The position numbers were made by a program, and so were the translations under genes. A stretch of 64,000 nt of DNA from Caldilineaceae bacterium. GTDB lineage: Bacteria > Chloroflexota > Anaerolineae > Caldilineales > Caldilineaceae. The stretch covers positions 1 through 64,000 of the forward strand of contig JAHBVF010000039.1 in assembly GCA_019637685.1 (NCBI GenBank). Direction: 5' to 3'. Under the pieces are notes generated by a model, which was given only the letters and a program-made list of their open reading frames with translations, did not search any database and was not told the DNA's origin. Numbering within the stretch: position 1 is the stretch's first letter; each line of letters starts with the position of its first letter. Positions 34,801 to 44,012 of this stretch are shown one piece after another.

Positions 34801-37800
34801 ACCTGTCCATTGGTTGCGCCGGCGTTGACAGTGCCTGTGATAGTCAGCGTGACACTGTTGTTTGCATCCAGACTGGCAAGGTTACAGGTGATGAGCCCAC
34901 TGCCGGAACAGAGCGCTCCACCAGTAGCGGAGGAGAAGGCGTTCGATACTGATAGCGGCAGGCTGTCTGTCAAGACCAGATTGGAGGCCGCGCTGGGTCC
35001 GGTGTTGGTAATGCGCACGGTATAGGTGATGACGCTCCCCGCAATTGCCGGGTTGGGTGTGGCTGTCTTTGTGATTGTCAACGCCACCGAGCGCTGGACG
35101 GTTGTGGTCACCAGTGCAGTCTGGGCAATAGTTGCTTCGTCAGATGTGACCGCGGCCCGGTTGACGATCTGCTCATTGTGCAACGCGGTCGTACTGACTT
35201 GACCGGTCACCGTCAGGGTAGCTCCGGCATTGACGGCCAACTCAGCCAGATCACAGGTAATGGGACCAGTCCCGGCGCAGTCAAGTCCAGCCGTTGTGTC
35301 GGAAGTGACGACACTCACAGTGAGTGGCAGGGTGTCGGTCAGCCGCACATTCGAGGCCAAACTCGGCCCGCTGTTGGTAATGCGCACAGTATACGTTATG
35401 GGATTGCCTGCGATTACTGGATCAGGCGTAGCCGATTTTGTAATTATCAGAGCCGCTGAACGCTCAACCGTTGTGGATGTCTGGGCGGTGCGGATGACGC
35501 TGATACCGTCTGCGCTCACTTGGGCTGTATTCACAATCTGCGAACCGTGAGCCAAACTAGCACTGACTACACCGGTGATGGTCAGCGCCACGCTATTGCT
35601 CACGCCCAGGCTGGTGACCGTACAGGTGATAGTTCCGCTCCCACTGCAACCCAGCCCACCGAGCGTAGTTGATGTGACTCCCGTCACAGATACAGGCAGC
35701 GTATCAGTCAGGCGCACATTTGACAACGGCAACGAGCTGGTGTTGGTGATGCGCACGCTATAAGTGATCGACTGCCCAGCAACAACCGGATTCGGTGCAG
35801 CCACCTTTGTGATTGCAAAGGCATCGTTGACACTGATAGGTGAACTGGTATCGGGTAAAATGCCACCACCTGTTACATCCGTCGCCGTCACCGTTGCACT
35901 GCCTGCTGTTTTCAGTATTACACTGAAAGTTTGTGTTCCCGTCGACAGGCCGGCATTCGGCGGCAATACCGCATTTGTATCACTTGAAGTGATTGACACG
36001 GTATGGGTTATCGACGAATCCAAATTCCAGTTGGCATCCACCGCATTTACAGTAACCATAAATGCCACACCGGCCGTCTGTACGCTGGCCGAGCCGGTCT
36101 TACCACTGTTTGTGCCCGGTGCAGCGGACTCACCTGGCAACAGTATTTGCAGCTTCGTAAAACCGCCCGTATTGACAGATATCGCGGGGCTGGTATTGGA
36201 CGATTTGCCTGTGTCTTCCATATCGGACGCGGTCACCGTCGCAGTGCCCGCCGTCTTCAGCGTCACATTGAAATTCTTTGTGCCACCCATCAACGCTGCA
36301 TTCGGCGGCAACGCTGCATTTGTGTCTGTGGAGGTGATTGCCACAATGTCGGTGATCGAAGTCACCACATTCCAGTTCGCATCCACAGCGTTCACTGTGA
36401 CGGTAAACGGCGTACCCGACCCCACGGCATTTGGACTTCCTGTCTTGCCACTGGGCGTCCCCGGTACTGCCGTTTCCCCAGTCACCAATATCTGCAACTT
36501 CACAAAAGCACCGGTATTGACGGTAATGTTTGGACTGGTATCAGCGGTAATAGTTGGTGTTGAAACATCTGAGGCAGTAACTTTTGCCGTCCCCGCCGTC
36601 GTCAGCGTCATATTGAAACTCTTCGTACCACCCACCAACGCTGCATTGGCTGGCAACGCCGCATTTGTGTCTGTGGAGGTGATCGCCACAGTGTCGCCGA
36701 CTGAACTCACCAAATTCCAGAAGGCGTCGACAGCGTTGACTGTCACCGCAAATGGCGTTCCTGCTATCTGGGCAACCGGTAGAGAAGCCGTCTTGCCGCT
36801 TGCTGTGCCTGGAGCCGCGGTCTCGCCTGGCACCAAAATCTGCAACTTCGTAAATGCAGCCGCATTCACTGTCTGCGTCTGTGTTCCGCTGGTCAATGCC
36901 CCACTCGCCGCCGTCAGCGTCGGCGTCCCAGCCTTCTCATCCTTATACCGGAAACTCGCGCTGCTCGTGCCGTTGACAATACTGACAGTAGTAATGTTCG
37001 CCGTGTCTCCACTATCTCGGAAGAGATGGGTCCCCGCCGAATCGCTGGTCAGGTTTACCGTAATGGAAGCATCAGCGGTATTCACATTGCCAAACGGGTC
37101 CCGCCGCTCCACAGTCACCACAGCCGATGTCACGCCCGCCGTCAATGTCTGGGCCACACTGGTAAATACCAACCGGTCGGCCGCGGCCGGATTGACAGTC
37201 TGCGCCTGGGTGCCACTGGTCAAGGCTCCGCTCGCTGCTGTCAGCGTCGGGGTCCCGGCCTTCTCGTCCTTATACCGAAAACTTGTGCTACTTGTACCGC
37301 TGACAATACTGACAGTCGTGATATTCGCTGTGTCTGTACTGTCTCGGAAGAGATGGGTCCCCGCTGAATCGCTGGTCAGGTTTACCGTAATTGAAGCGTC
37401 GGCGGTATTCACATTGCCAAACGGGTCCCGCCGTTCCACAGTCATCACAGCCGATGTCACGCCCGCTGTCAATGTCTGGGACCCGGTAGTGAATACCAAC
37501 CGGTCCGCGGGGGCCGGATTAACAGTTTGCGCCTGCGTTGCGCCCGCCAAAATACCACTCGCTGCCGTCAGCGTCGGGCTTCCCGCCTTCTCATCCTTAT
37601 AGCGGAAGCTGGCACTGCTTGCCCCGTTCGCTATCGTCACGCTTGTGATGTCTGCTGCATCTCCACTATCCCGGAATACGTGCATACCCGCCGAATTACT
37701 GGTCAGGCTTACTGTAATCGCGCCATCCGAGCTATTGGGATTCCCAAAAATATCCCGCCGTTCCACAGTCATCACAGCCGATGACACGCCCGCGGTCAAT

Positions 37801-40800
37801 GATTGGGAAGCAGTTGTAAAAACCAACTGCACAGCCGGCGAAGCGACTACAGTCGTTGTTTCCGATTTCGTGTTGTTTCCGGTCGAACCCGCCGGCTCCG
37901 GCGTCGTCGTTGTCACTGTCGCCTGGTTGCTGATCAAACCCACGCTCGTATAAGTAACCGCGACCGTATATTGCTTTGACGCGCTCGCCGCAAGGCTTGT
38001 GGTCTGGCTGCAAGTCAGATTGGGAGAAGCGAATGTACAGCCAGGCGTGGCCGAGACGAACGTCGAGCCGGCAGGAATCGTATCGGTCATAATAAAGTTG
38101 GCCACCGCGGTGGGGCCGTTGTTGACAACAGTCACCGTATAGAGCAATGTAGCCCCAGCCTGCACCGGATCCGGGCCGTCGACAACCGTCACTTCCATGT
38201 CCGCGGCCTGGGGTACGATAGTTGCGCTGACGCTATCGTTGCTTGCCACCGGATCAGGCAATGTTGCACTGTTGGTCTGTTTGGCACTAAAAACGCGGAT
38301 GGTGTTGGCTTGGCTTTGACCGCCTGTGCCCGCGTTTACCGAAGCAGACAGGTACAGATTGAGCGCGCTCCCAATCGCCAGATTGGGGATCGTCCAGGTG
38401 GCGATTTTGTTGCTACCATTCATGACTACACTGCCACCGGAGACGGTCGGTGTTCCCACCAGTGTCAATCCTGCGGGCAACGTATCGGTCACAATAATCT
38501 GGCCCGCAGGATAGGGACCGTTGTTGGTGATCGTCGCCGTGAAGAAAATAGTATCGCCCAGATTGGGTGTTGCCATGCTGGCAACTTTGCTCAACGCCAG
38601 ATCCGCGCCCACGACTGTAATCGTGACCGAGGCATTGATGGCCGGAGCCGGGTCTTCCTGATCTGCCTTGGCTCCGGTGATACTGTTCACAACTGTCTTG
38701 CCGCCGGACCCAATCTTCGGCTTGACAATCAACAACAGAGAGCTGGAGTTGTTGACAGCCACTGTGCCCACACTCCAGGCACCTGTGGTGGGATTGTAGT
38801 CAGGTGAACCGGCTGTGCTGAACTGAATGTCCGCGGGCAGCAGGTCCGTAATCACCACATTGGTCGCCACATCCGGCCCCAGGTTCTGCACTGTCAGCAC
38901 ATAGGAGATGTCCTCATCCTCCGCCGGATTGGGTTTGGAGACCTGCTTCGTCATCACCAGATCCGCGGACTGAACACGGAAGCTGACCGACGAGGTATTG
39001 TTGGCTGGCACGCCATCGGCCACAGACGACGACGCACCACTGATGGTATTTGTGATCACCTGCCCGGCTGTGCCCGGGGCCACAACACCCGTGATCACCA
39101 GTGTCTCGCTGGCGGATACAGCCAACGAATCCACAGCCCACACACCAGTTACGCCAGGTGAAGCTGGCCCGAACTGCCCTGCACTGGTCTGGGTCAGGAA
39201 GCTGGTAAAGCCAATGGGAAGGGTGTCGGTAATGCGCACATTCGTTGTGGCCGTTGGCCCCAGATTTGTCACTGTGACGGTATAGACGATCTGCTCCTGG
39301 GCGTTGGGTAGTGGGTCGCTGACAACCATCCCCACACGCAAATCAGCCCCCTGTACGGCAAAACTGGCCGTGGAAAAATTATTGCCCAGCACCGGGTCAT
39401 ACTGATCCGCGCGCATGCCTTCGGTGCTGTCCACAATCATCTGGCCCGCGCTGGCATTGTCCACCCGGGCCAAAAGGTTGAGAATCGCTTGCTCGCCTGG
39501 GGCCAAATCAGGCAGGGTCCATCGGCCTGTGGCCACAGTGTACGCGCTGTTGCCGCTGTTGGCCTTGCCGCCAAAGCTAAGGACCTGCGTATTGGTCAGC
39601 GCGGCAGAAAGCGTATCTGTCACAACAATATTCGTGGCCGTATCTGGTCCGTTGTTGATCACCCGCAGGTTGAAGAGCACAGTAGAGCCGACGCTGGCGC
39701 CGCCGCTGGCAGTTTTGAATATCTGCAGATCCGCGGCTGGCGGGATTGTGATGGTGACAGATGTCTGATCGTCCTCGCCATTGCCCACGCCATTGCCCGG
39801 TGTCGAATCGGGATCGGGCAGACTGGAGGTCAGAATCTCGGCCTGGTTGGACTGGATACCGGAGGCGCGGATCGTTTTGCTGATTCGCAGAGACACACTT
39901 ATACCGGCTGCCAGGCTCGGAACATCCCACAGGCCCGTTGTCTTGCTATAGGTGGTGCCCGCGGCTGGCGTCACAAATGCGTCAGCCATCCCCGCGGACA
40001 GCAGATCCCGCACCTGAATGGACGAGGCTGTGTCTGGGCCGTCGTTGGCCAATGTGACGGTCAAGAAGAGTGTATCACCCACATTCGGTGTGGCCGCGCT
40101 GACGGTTTGGGCCAGGCGTAAGTCGGCGGCAGGGGCCACAACAAAGCTGGCAACAGCCACATTGTCAGACGCCACGCTGTCAAACTCAGCCGCGCTGATT
40201 GTGGCTGCATTGGAGAAGGAGCCAGAGCCGACCACCCGGACAGTCAGCGTCAGCACTTCCTGCTGCCCAATCCCCAGGGAACCGATAGTCCAAATGCCGG
40301 TCGTGGCATTATAGCTGCCGCGGCTGGCGGCCTGGCTGACAAAACTAAACTGGCTCGGCAGGGTATCCACCACCTGCACATTGGTTGCTGTTTCGGGGCC
40401 CTGGCCCGTGGCCGTCAGCACCAGTGTGACCAGACTTTGCACAGTGGGCGTGAGAGCCGATGCACGTTGCAGCAGGGCCACATCCGCATTCAGAGGCACA
40501 GTGAAGGTGACAAACTGGGCATTGTTGGCCGGCACCGGGTCGGTCTGATCCAGGGCATTGAGCAGAGCCGTGTTGGTGATCACCAGGCCCGACGCCGCGG
40601 GGCTGAGGGTCGCGGCCAGGGTCATCGTGACCTTTTGACCGGCGCTCACAGTGCCCGCTGTCCACAGGCCTGTCCACAGGCCTGTCCCCTGGCTATAGGA
40701 ACCCACGCTGGTCGATACAGGCGGAAGCAGAGCGAGACCAGCCGGGAGCACATCGCTGATGACAACGCCAGTGGCATCGCTGGGGCCGAAGTTGTCCACA

Positions 40801-43800
40801 TTCACTGTGTAGGTGACGGTTCCGCCCACATTCAAATTGCTGATGAGCGCGCGTTTGGTCACCTGCAAGTCGGACAGACGGTTTGCCACGACAGTTGCCG
40901 AGGCTGTGTTGCCCGGCGTGGGGTCGGGCGCCGAGGACGACAGCCGGGCATTGTTTGTCAAACTGCCCGATGCACTTGCCAGCGTAAAGACATTGATCCG
41001 CACGGTTTGGGTGATCCCCGCGCCCACATCCCCCAGCGCACAGGTGACAACACCCCCTCTGTGGCTACAGGAGGCTCCAGCCGGGGGTGTGCTGCCTGTA
41101 TAGAGCAGGCCCGCGGGCAGTGTGTCGGTAAGCAGGACCGTACGGGCCAGAGATGGGCCCCGGTTGCTCACAGAAAGGGAGTAGAAGAAACTGTCCTGGC
41201 CTGCCGTGGCAAAGGAGACACTGGCCGCTTTCACCAGTTGCATGTCTGCCTGATCCGTGACCAGCGTGGGCACATTCGCCCGGTTGTTGACAGTGTTGGG
41301 GTCAAAGATGGGCGAGCCAACATTAACTGTATTGGTGATTGTGCCCAAAGTCGTCGGATCCACCCGTACAGTCACCGTCACAGTGGCCTGTGCGCCAGGA
41401 ACCAGACTGGCAATCGTACAGTTGATCACCGAGGACCCGGTACACAGCCCCGCGCTGGTTGCCAGACCTGTGATGGAAACACCGGCGGGCAGAGTGTCGG
41501 ACAAAACCACGGACACAGCCGCGGAGGGGCCTGTATTGGCCACGCCCAGGGTATAGGTCAGTAAATTCCCGGCCAGCACACTGGCCGATCCGGCGCTCTT
41601 TGTGGCGCTCAGGTCAGCCTGGGACACCACAGTCCCTGGCACTTCTGTCTGGTCGTTGGTCAGATTGCGGTCCGCATTGGCTTCGGTGGTGGATCGCACC
41701 GCGGCCAGACTGAGGATCGGGCCGGTGTAGGTGGAAGAAATTGTACCCGTGACCAGAATGGTGACAGCCTGGGTACGGGGCAAGCTTCCCAGATTACAGG
41801 TGAAGACCTGACCGGTTGTACAGCTTCCCGGCGCGGGAATCTGGGCCTGACCGATGCTCTGCAATTCCGCGGGCAGCGTGACAGACAATTCCACACTGTC
41901 CGCCGCGGAGGGGCCAAAGTTCGTGACTACATAGGCATAGGTAATCACGCCACCGGCCACCAGTGGTGCCGGCTCAGCAGAACCAGTCACGGCCAGATCA
42001 AATTTGGTGTTTACCGAATTGGTGATGGATACCCGATTGTTCAAAGGTTGGGGATCAGCCGTGGACGCCGAGGCCACAGTCGCCTGATTGACAATATCCA
42101 ATTCCTGAAAGGTAGTCACAAGGGTACGGATCGTCACGGTCAGACCCGCGCCAGGCTGCATATCGCCCAGGGCGCAGAGAGCCTGACCAGCCACCGAAAC
42201 ACAGGACGGGCTGGAGACAAAAGCAAGCCCGACAGGCAGGGTGTCGGTCAGCAGGACATTGCGGGCCAGGGAAGGTCCGCTGTTGGAGATAGAAAGGGTG
42301 TACCTAATCTCCTCACCGTTGAGGGCTGTATCTGGCGACGCGGTTTTGGTAACGCCCAGGTCTGCTTCCGCATTGACCTGCGTGGTCAGGCTTTGGCTAT
42401 TGTTGGTGGGATTGCGATCGACAGTCGTCAGGCTGGAAGCGACCACTGCTGTCGTCAAAGTGCCCAGCGCGTCCACACCGGTCCGCACCGTAGCCGTCAT
42501 TGTGCGGGATTGCCCCACCTCCAGGCGGGGAAAGTTACAGGCGATGGCCTGGCCGTTCACAGCACACGCGCCCGATGGCTCCATACCCATAATATTCAAG
42601 CCAGTCGGCACAGTGGCCTGCACCAGCACGCCGCTGGCAATAGCCTGGTCCACATTCGAGACGGTCCAGACATAGACGAAGGAATCCCCGGCCACCGCGT
42701 TGGCGGGCGCGGCATCGGCAGAAAGAGCCAGATCGGAAATCGAGCACTCGATAATCGATATACCGCCCTCATCCTCGTAGAAGAGAACGGTCCCATTGCC
42801 GCTGATAATGGGCGCGCCGACTTCGCCCGTCGCGGGATTGGTGCGGCTGCGAAAGACCTGCCGGCTCTGTGCCAAACTGTCGTAGAGGACCACTTGCTGG
42901 CTGCCCGCCGAATCCAGGCGCTGATAGATAATCCGGTTGCCGTCCGCGCTGATATTGGGGGAAAAGTTGTCTGTCCCCGGTATATCGTTGACCTGAAAAA
43001 AGCCGGAGCCTGTGGCTGGATTGGGGCTAAGAAAGACATTGCGTGTGCCCACCACATTGACAGCCGGATCAAGACGCTGGTCGGAAACAAAAGCGACGCG
43101 ACTGCCATTGCCGTTGATCACAGGCATCTCGTTCACACCGCCGGATGTGTTCGTGAGGGGGGTCATTTCCCCGGTGGCAAGCACATAGCGGAAAATTTCG
43201 AGATTGCCTTCGGGGTTGACTGTCGCGCCGGTCGATGGGTCTGTATAGCGCTGGTTCGAGGCAAAAACGAGGGTGGAGCCGTCGCCGCTCAGATTGGGAG
43301 ATTCGTTCAGCACACCCAAAGCCGTCTGGGTCACCTGTTTAAATCTGATGGGTGTAGCCGATAGATCAGCCAAATAAATGTCCAGATTGCGCTCTGCATC
43401 CGGACTCGCGCCGGCCACAGCCGGGTCCAATCCATTGTCGGAGACAAAGGCCAGCCAGCGTCCGTCATCGCTGATGGTGGGATACAGATTGGACCCCTGG
43501 ACCGAATTGGTGATCTGGCGAACCACAGGTGCATTCAGGTCTGAGAGATCGGCCAAAAATATCTCAAAATTGCCATCCCGATTGCTCAGCCCGCTGCCCG
43601 GATAGTCACGATCCGAAAAGAATGTCACAAATCTGCCATCCGCGCTCACATCCGGGGACAGATTGAAACCGCCCAAAATGGACCCGGTGGAATGGGTGAT
43701 CTGCTTAAAAGTACGGCTGACAGAGCCATCGCTGTTGAAGATCAGCTCCGAGCGGAATATCTCGATGTTCCCATCGGCATTCTGTCCGTTCCCTTCCAGA

Positions 43801-44012
43801 TCGCCTGTGGACCAAAAGAAAACGACCCGGCCATCCCCTGTGCTGCGGGGTTCCGCGCTGAAAAAGATAGAAGAACCAGTATTGATCAGCGACTGGGCAA
43901 CAGTTGTGGTGCAACGGATCCCCCCCTGCTGGGCATGAACCGGGGACGCGGCAAGCGTGCCCAGCAAGAGAGCGATCAGCAGGGGCAGCAGAAGCAAAGA
44001 ACGACGAATCAT
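31806..44012 (-). CDS. Giant secreted DUF11-repeat surface protein (4068 aa)
   Basis: Predicted cell-surface or extracellular protein. Signal peptide 1-27 (LLLLPLLIALLLGTLAASPVHA). Residues about 28-425 form a TolB/PD40-like beta-propeller (repeats such as LSPDVSADGRFVTFFSD). About 427-2050: 13 DUF11 domains (each about 120 aa, ending NN-type ladders). About 2054-2384: three near-identical Ig-like repeats (LVFTTASQSLTAGV, then VERRDPFGN, FRYKDEKAG). About 2384-2720: three repeats beginning FTKLQILVPGE. About 2730-3590: seven more DUF11 domains, five very alike. About 3590-3890: three filler repeats (AGTAFNVRVTAQDANGNTVT). A last DUF11-like domain is followed by LFLPLIGQ and a final IHLPVISGTP tail. 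No LPXTG, no C-terminal helix, no catalytic domain recognised. The ATG overlaps the upstream stop (ATGA). Likely a long fibre or adhesin. Confidence 0.88.
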   Translation of the reverse strand: MIRRSLLLLPLLIALLLGTLAASPVHAQQGGIRCTTTVAQSLINTGSSIFFSAEPRSTGDGRVVFFWSTGDLEGNGQNADGNIEIFRSELIFNSDGSVSRTFKQITHSTGSILGGFNLSPDVSADGRFVTFFSDRDYPGSGLSNRDGNFEIFLADLSDLNAPVVRQITNSVQGSNLYPTISDDGRWLAFVSDNGLDPAVAGASPDAERNLDIYLADLSATPIRFKQVTQTALGVLNESPNLSGDGSTLVFASNQRYTDPSTGATVNPEGNLEIFRYVLATGEMTPLTNTSGGVNEMPVINGNGSRVAFVSDQRLDPAVNVVGTRNVFLSPNPATGSGFFQVNDIPGTDNFSPNISADGNRIIYQRLDSAGSQQVVLYDSLAQSRQVFRSRTNPATGEVGAPIISGNGTVLFYEDEGGISIIECSISDLALSADAAPANAVAGDSFVYVWTVSNVDQAIASGVLVQATVPTGLNIMGMEPSGACAVNGQAIACNFPRLEVGQSRTMTATVRTGVDALGTLTTAVVASSLTTVDRNPTNNSQSLTTQVNAEADLGVTKTASPDTALNGEEIRYTLSISNSGPSLARNVLLTDTLPVGLAFVSSPSCVSVAGQALCALGDMQPGAGLTVTIRTLVTTFQELDIVNQATVASASTADPQPLNNRVSITNSVNTKFDLAVTGSAEPAPLVAGGVITYAYVVTNFGPSAADSVELSVTLPAELQSIGQAQIPAPGSCTTGQVFTCNLGSLPRTQAVTILVTGTISSTYTGPILSLAAVRSTTEANADRNLTNDQTEVPGTVVSQADLSATKSAGSASVLAGNLLTYTLGVANTGPSAAVSVVLSDTLPAGVSITGLATSAGLCTGSSVINCTIASLVPGAQATVTVTVRVDPTTLGTITNTVNVGSPIFDPNTVNNRANVPTLVTDQADMQLVKAASVSFATAGQDSFFYSLSVSNRGPSLARTVLLTDTLPAGLLYTGSTPPAGASCSHRGGVVTCALGDVGAGITQTVRINVFTLASASGSLTNNARLSSSAPDPTPGNTASATVVANRLSDLQVTKRALISNLNVGGTVTYTVNVDNFGPSDATGVVISDVLPAGLALLPPVSTSVGSYSQGTGLWTGLWTAGTVSAGQKVTMTLAATLSPAASGLVITNTALLNALDQTDPVPANNAQFVTFTVPLNADVALLQRASALTPTVQSLVTLVLTATGQGPETATNVQVVDTLPSQFSFVSQAASRGSYNATTGIWTIGSLGIGQQEVLTLTVRVVGSGSFSNAATISAAEFDSVASDNVAVASFVVAPAADLRLAQTVSAATPNVGDTLFLTVTLANDGPDTASSIQVRDLLSAGMADAFVTPAAGTTYSKTTGLWDVPSLAAGISVSLRISKTIRASGIQSNQAEILTSSLPDPDSTPGNGVGNGEDDQTSVTITIPPAADLQIFKTASGGASVGSTVLFNLRVINNGPDTATNIVVTDTLSAALTNTQVLSFGGKANSGNSAYTVATGRWTLPDLAPGEQAILNLLARVDNASAGQMIVDSTEGMRADQYDPVLGNNFSTASFAVQGADLRVGMVVSDPLPNAQEQIVYTVTVTNLGPTATTNVRITDTLPIGFTSFLTQTSAGQFGPASPGVTGVWAVDSLAVSASETLVITGVVAPGTAGQVITNTISGASSSVADGVPANNTSSVSFRVQSADLVMTKQVSKPNPAEDEDISYVLTVQNLGPDVATNVVITDLLPADIQFSTAGSPDYNPTTGAWSVGTVAVNNSSSLLLIVKPKIGSGGKTVVNSITGAKADQEDPAPAINASVTITVVGADLALSKVASMATPNLGDTIFFTATITNNGPYPAGQIIVTDTLPAGLTLVGTPTVSGGSVVMNGSNKIATWTIPNLAIGSALNLYLSASVNAGTGGQSQANTIRVFSAKQTNSATLPDPVASNDSVSATIVPQAADMEVTVVDGPDPVQAGATLLYTVTVVNNGPTAVANFIMTDTIPAGSTFVSATPGCTFASPNLTCSQTTSLAASASKQYTVAVTYTSVGLISNQATVTTTTPEPAGSTGNNTKSETTTVVASPAVQLVFTTASQSLTAGVSSAVMTVERRDIFGNPNSSDGAITVSLTSNSAGMHVFRDSGDAADITSVTIANGASSASFRYKDEKAGSPTLTAASGILAGATQAQTVNPAPADRLVFTTGSQTLTAGVTSAVMTVERRDPFGNVNTADASITVNLTSDSAGTHLFRDSTDTANITTVSIVSGTSSTSFRYKDEKAGTPTLTAASGALTSGTQAQTVNPAAADRLVFTSVAQTLTAGVTSAVVTVERRDPFGNVNTADASITVNLTSDSAGTHLFRDSGDTANITTVSIVNGTSSASFRYKDEKAGTPTLTAASGALTSGTQTQTVNAAAFTKLQILVPGETAAPGTASGKTASLPVAQIAGTPFAVTVNAVDAFWNLVSSVGDTVAITSTDTNAALPANAALVGGTKSFNMTLTTAGTAKVTASDVSTPTITADTSPNITVNTGAFVKLQILVTGETAVPGTPSGKTGSPNAVGSGTPFTVTVNAVDANWNVVTSITDIVAITSTDTNAALPPNAALMGGTKNFNVTLKTAGTATVTASDMEDTGKSSNTSPAISVNTGGFTKLQILLPGESAAPGTNSGKTGSASVQTAGVAFMVTVNAVDANWNLDSSITHTVSITSSDTNAVLPPNAGLSTGTQTFSVILKTAGSATVTATDVTGGGILPDTSSPISVNDAFAITKVAAPNPVVAGQSITYSVRITNTSSLPLSNVRLTDTLPVSVTGVTSTTLGGLGCSGSGTITCTVTSLGVSNSVALTITGVVSASLAHGSQIVNTAQVSADGISVIRTAQTSTTVERSAALIITKSATPDPVIAGNPITYTVRITNSGPSLASNVRLTDTLPLTVSVVTSDTTAGLDCAGTGPITCDLAELAVNAGATLTVTGQVSTTALHNEQIVNRAAVTSDEATIAQTALVTTTVQRSVALTITKTATPNPAIAGSVITYTVRITNTGPSAASNLVLTDSLPLSVSNAFSSATGGALCSGSGLITCNLASLDANNSVTLTITGTVNAGATNGQVITNTAGVTATEVTIAKTAVVTSTVQRSVALSITKTATPNPVLIGNILTYTVSVKNFGPSTSSNLVLTDSLPVTVSNVISSTGGGLSCGGVGVITCTLPSLDAGSSVTLTIAGTVSLAGLHGEVITNRAGVTATEVTVAQTASVNTTLQRSVALTITKTATPAAVIAGNSITYTVRITNTGPHTATNLVLTDTLPLTITTAILSTTGGLACLGTGAITCTLPSLAANNSITLTITGTVSANGVAGEVITNRAGVTATEVSLVQTALVDTTVQRSVALTITKMATPGPIIAGNAITYTVRITNSGPSAASNVMMTDSLPLSVTNPISSITGGVVTCSGSSPITCDLASLGAGSSVTWTITGTVSPAALSGLVIMNTADVRATEVSVARTAQVTTTVDTLADLQITKSETVSDTVVGATITYTLRITNTGPSYARAVYITDTLPISLSNITPIGMTPANLFGPQTVSGNTITWMTDALPIINTGMITFTGTITGSGSLVNSVAITSTTADPTLSNNTATTPGIPGPINKFAVTMSGSKIPLSNAAKTAGTAFNVRVTAQDANGNTVTSYSGNVTLTSNAFVGPVPANITTGGFVDGISVTPTLAGSGDRTISADDGTTNTTNASGNFTVNPGPLDHFGFATVGSPQTAGTPFNVVMTAQDANNNTVTGFVGTVALTTNAGTVTPATSAAFTGGTRTESVSVTQSGTLKTVTATEGGGSTGTSNTFAVNPGLPNNLNFSQEPSGSVSPGQPFTTQPIVQIRDQFNNVTGSGDTVTLTPFTNSICTVAGAGTLANDSLGATSGVAAFSNVSYSANETIYLLATINPGGGPITRCSANSVVVSSAAMALSMDASVSASESALATSVGQPAQIVVTATNRSQVSLPDQYLRWVIPAELTVLPQVGCEAEADGWLCGLGTLKVGAEVPVTFAFTPTAAGKFQLSAALEGDRLDPNVENDRVTISLEVAPAALPTNLFLPLIGQEASQPRARPETEIHLPVISGTP
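33240..35815 (-). repeat. Tandem coding repeats of about 369 bp in the giant gene
   Basis: Seven DUF11 units of about 123 codons. The junction encoding QRSVALTITKTATP recurs near 33975, 34345, 34715 and 35090, and a diverged one near 35455. Central copies are more alike at DNA level than are the 13 DUF11 units at the N-terminal side, suggesting recent duplication or gene conversion. Confidence 0.8.

Noticed and set aside
35764..37602. 612-codon + strand frame over the giant gene
   Set aside because: Val/Pro/Thr-rich mirror of Ig-like repeats, periodic because the sense gene is repetitive. No independent support.
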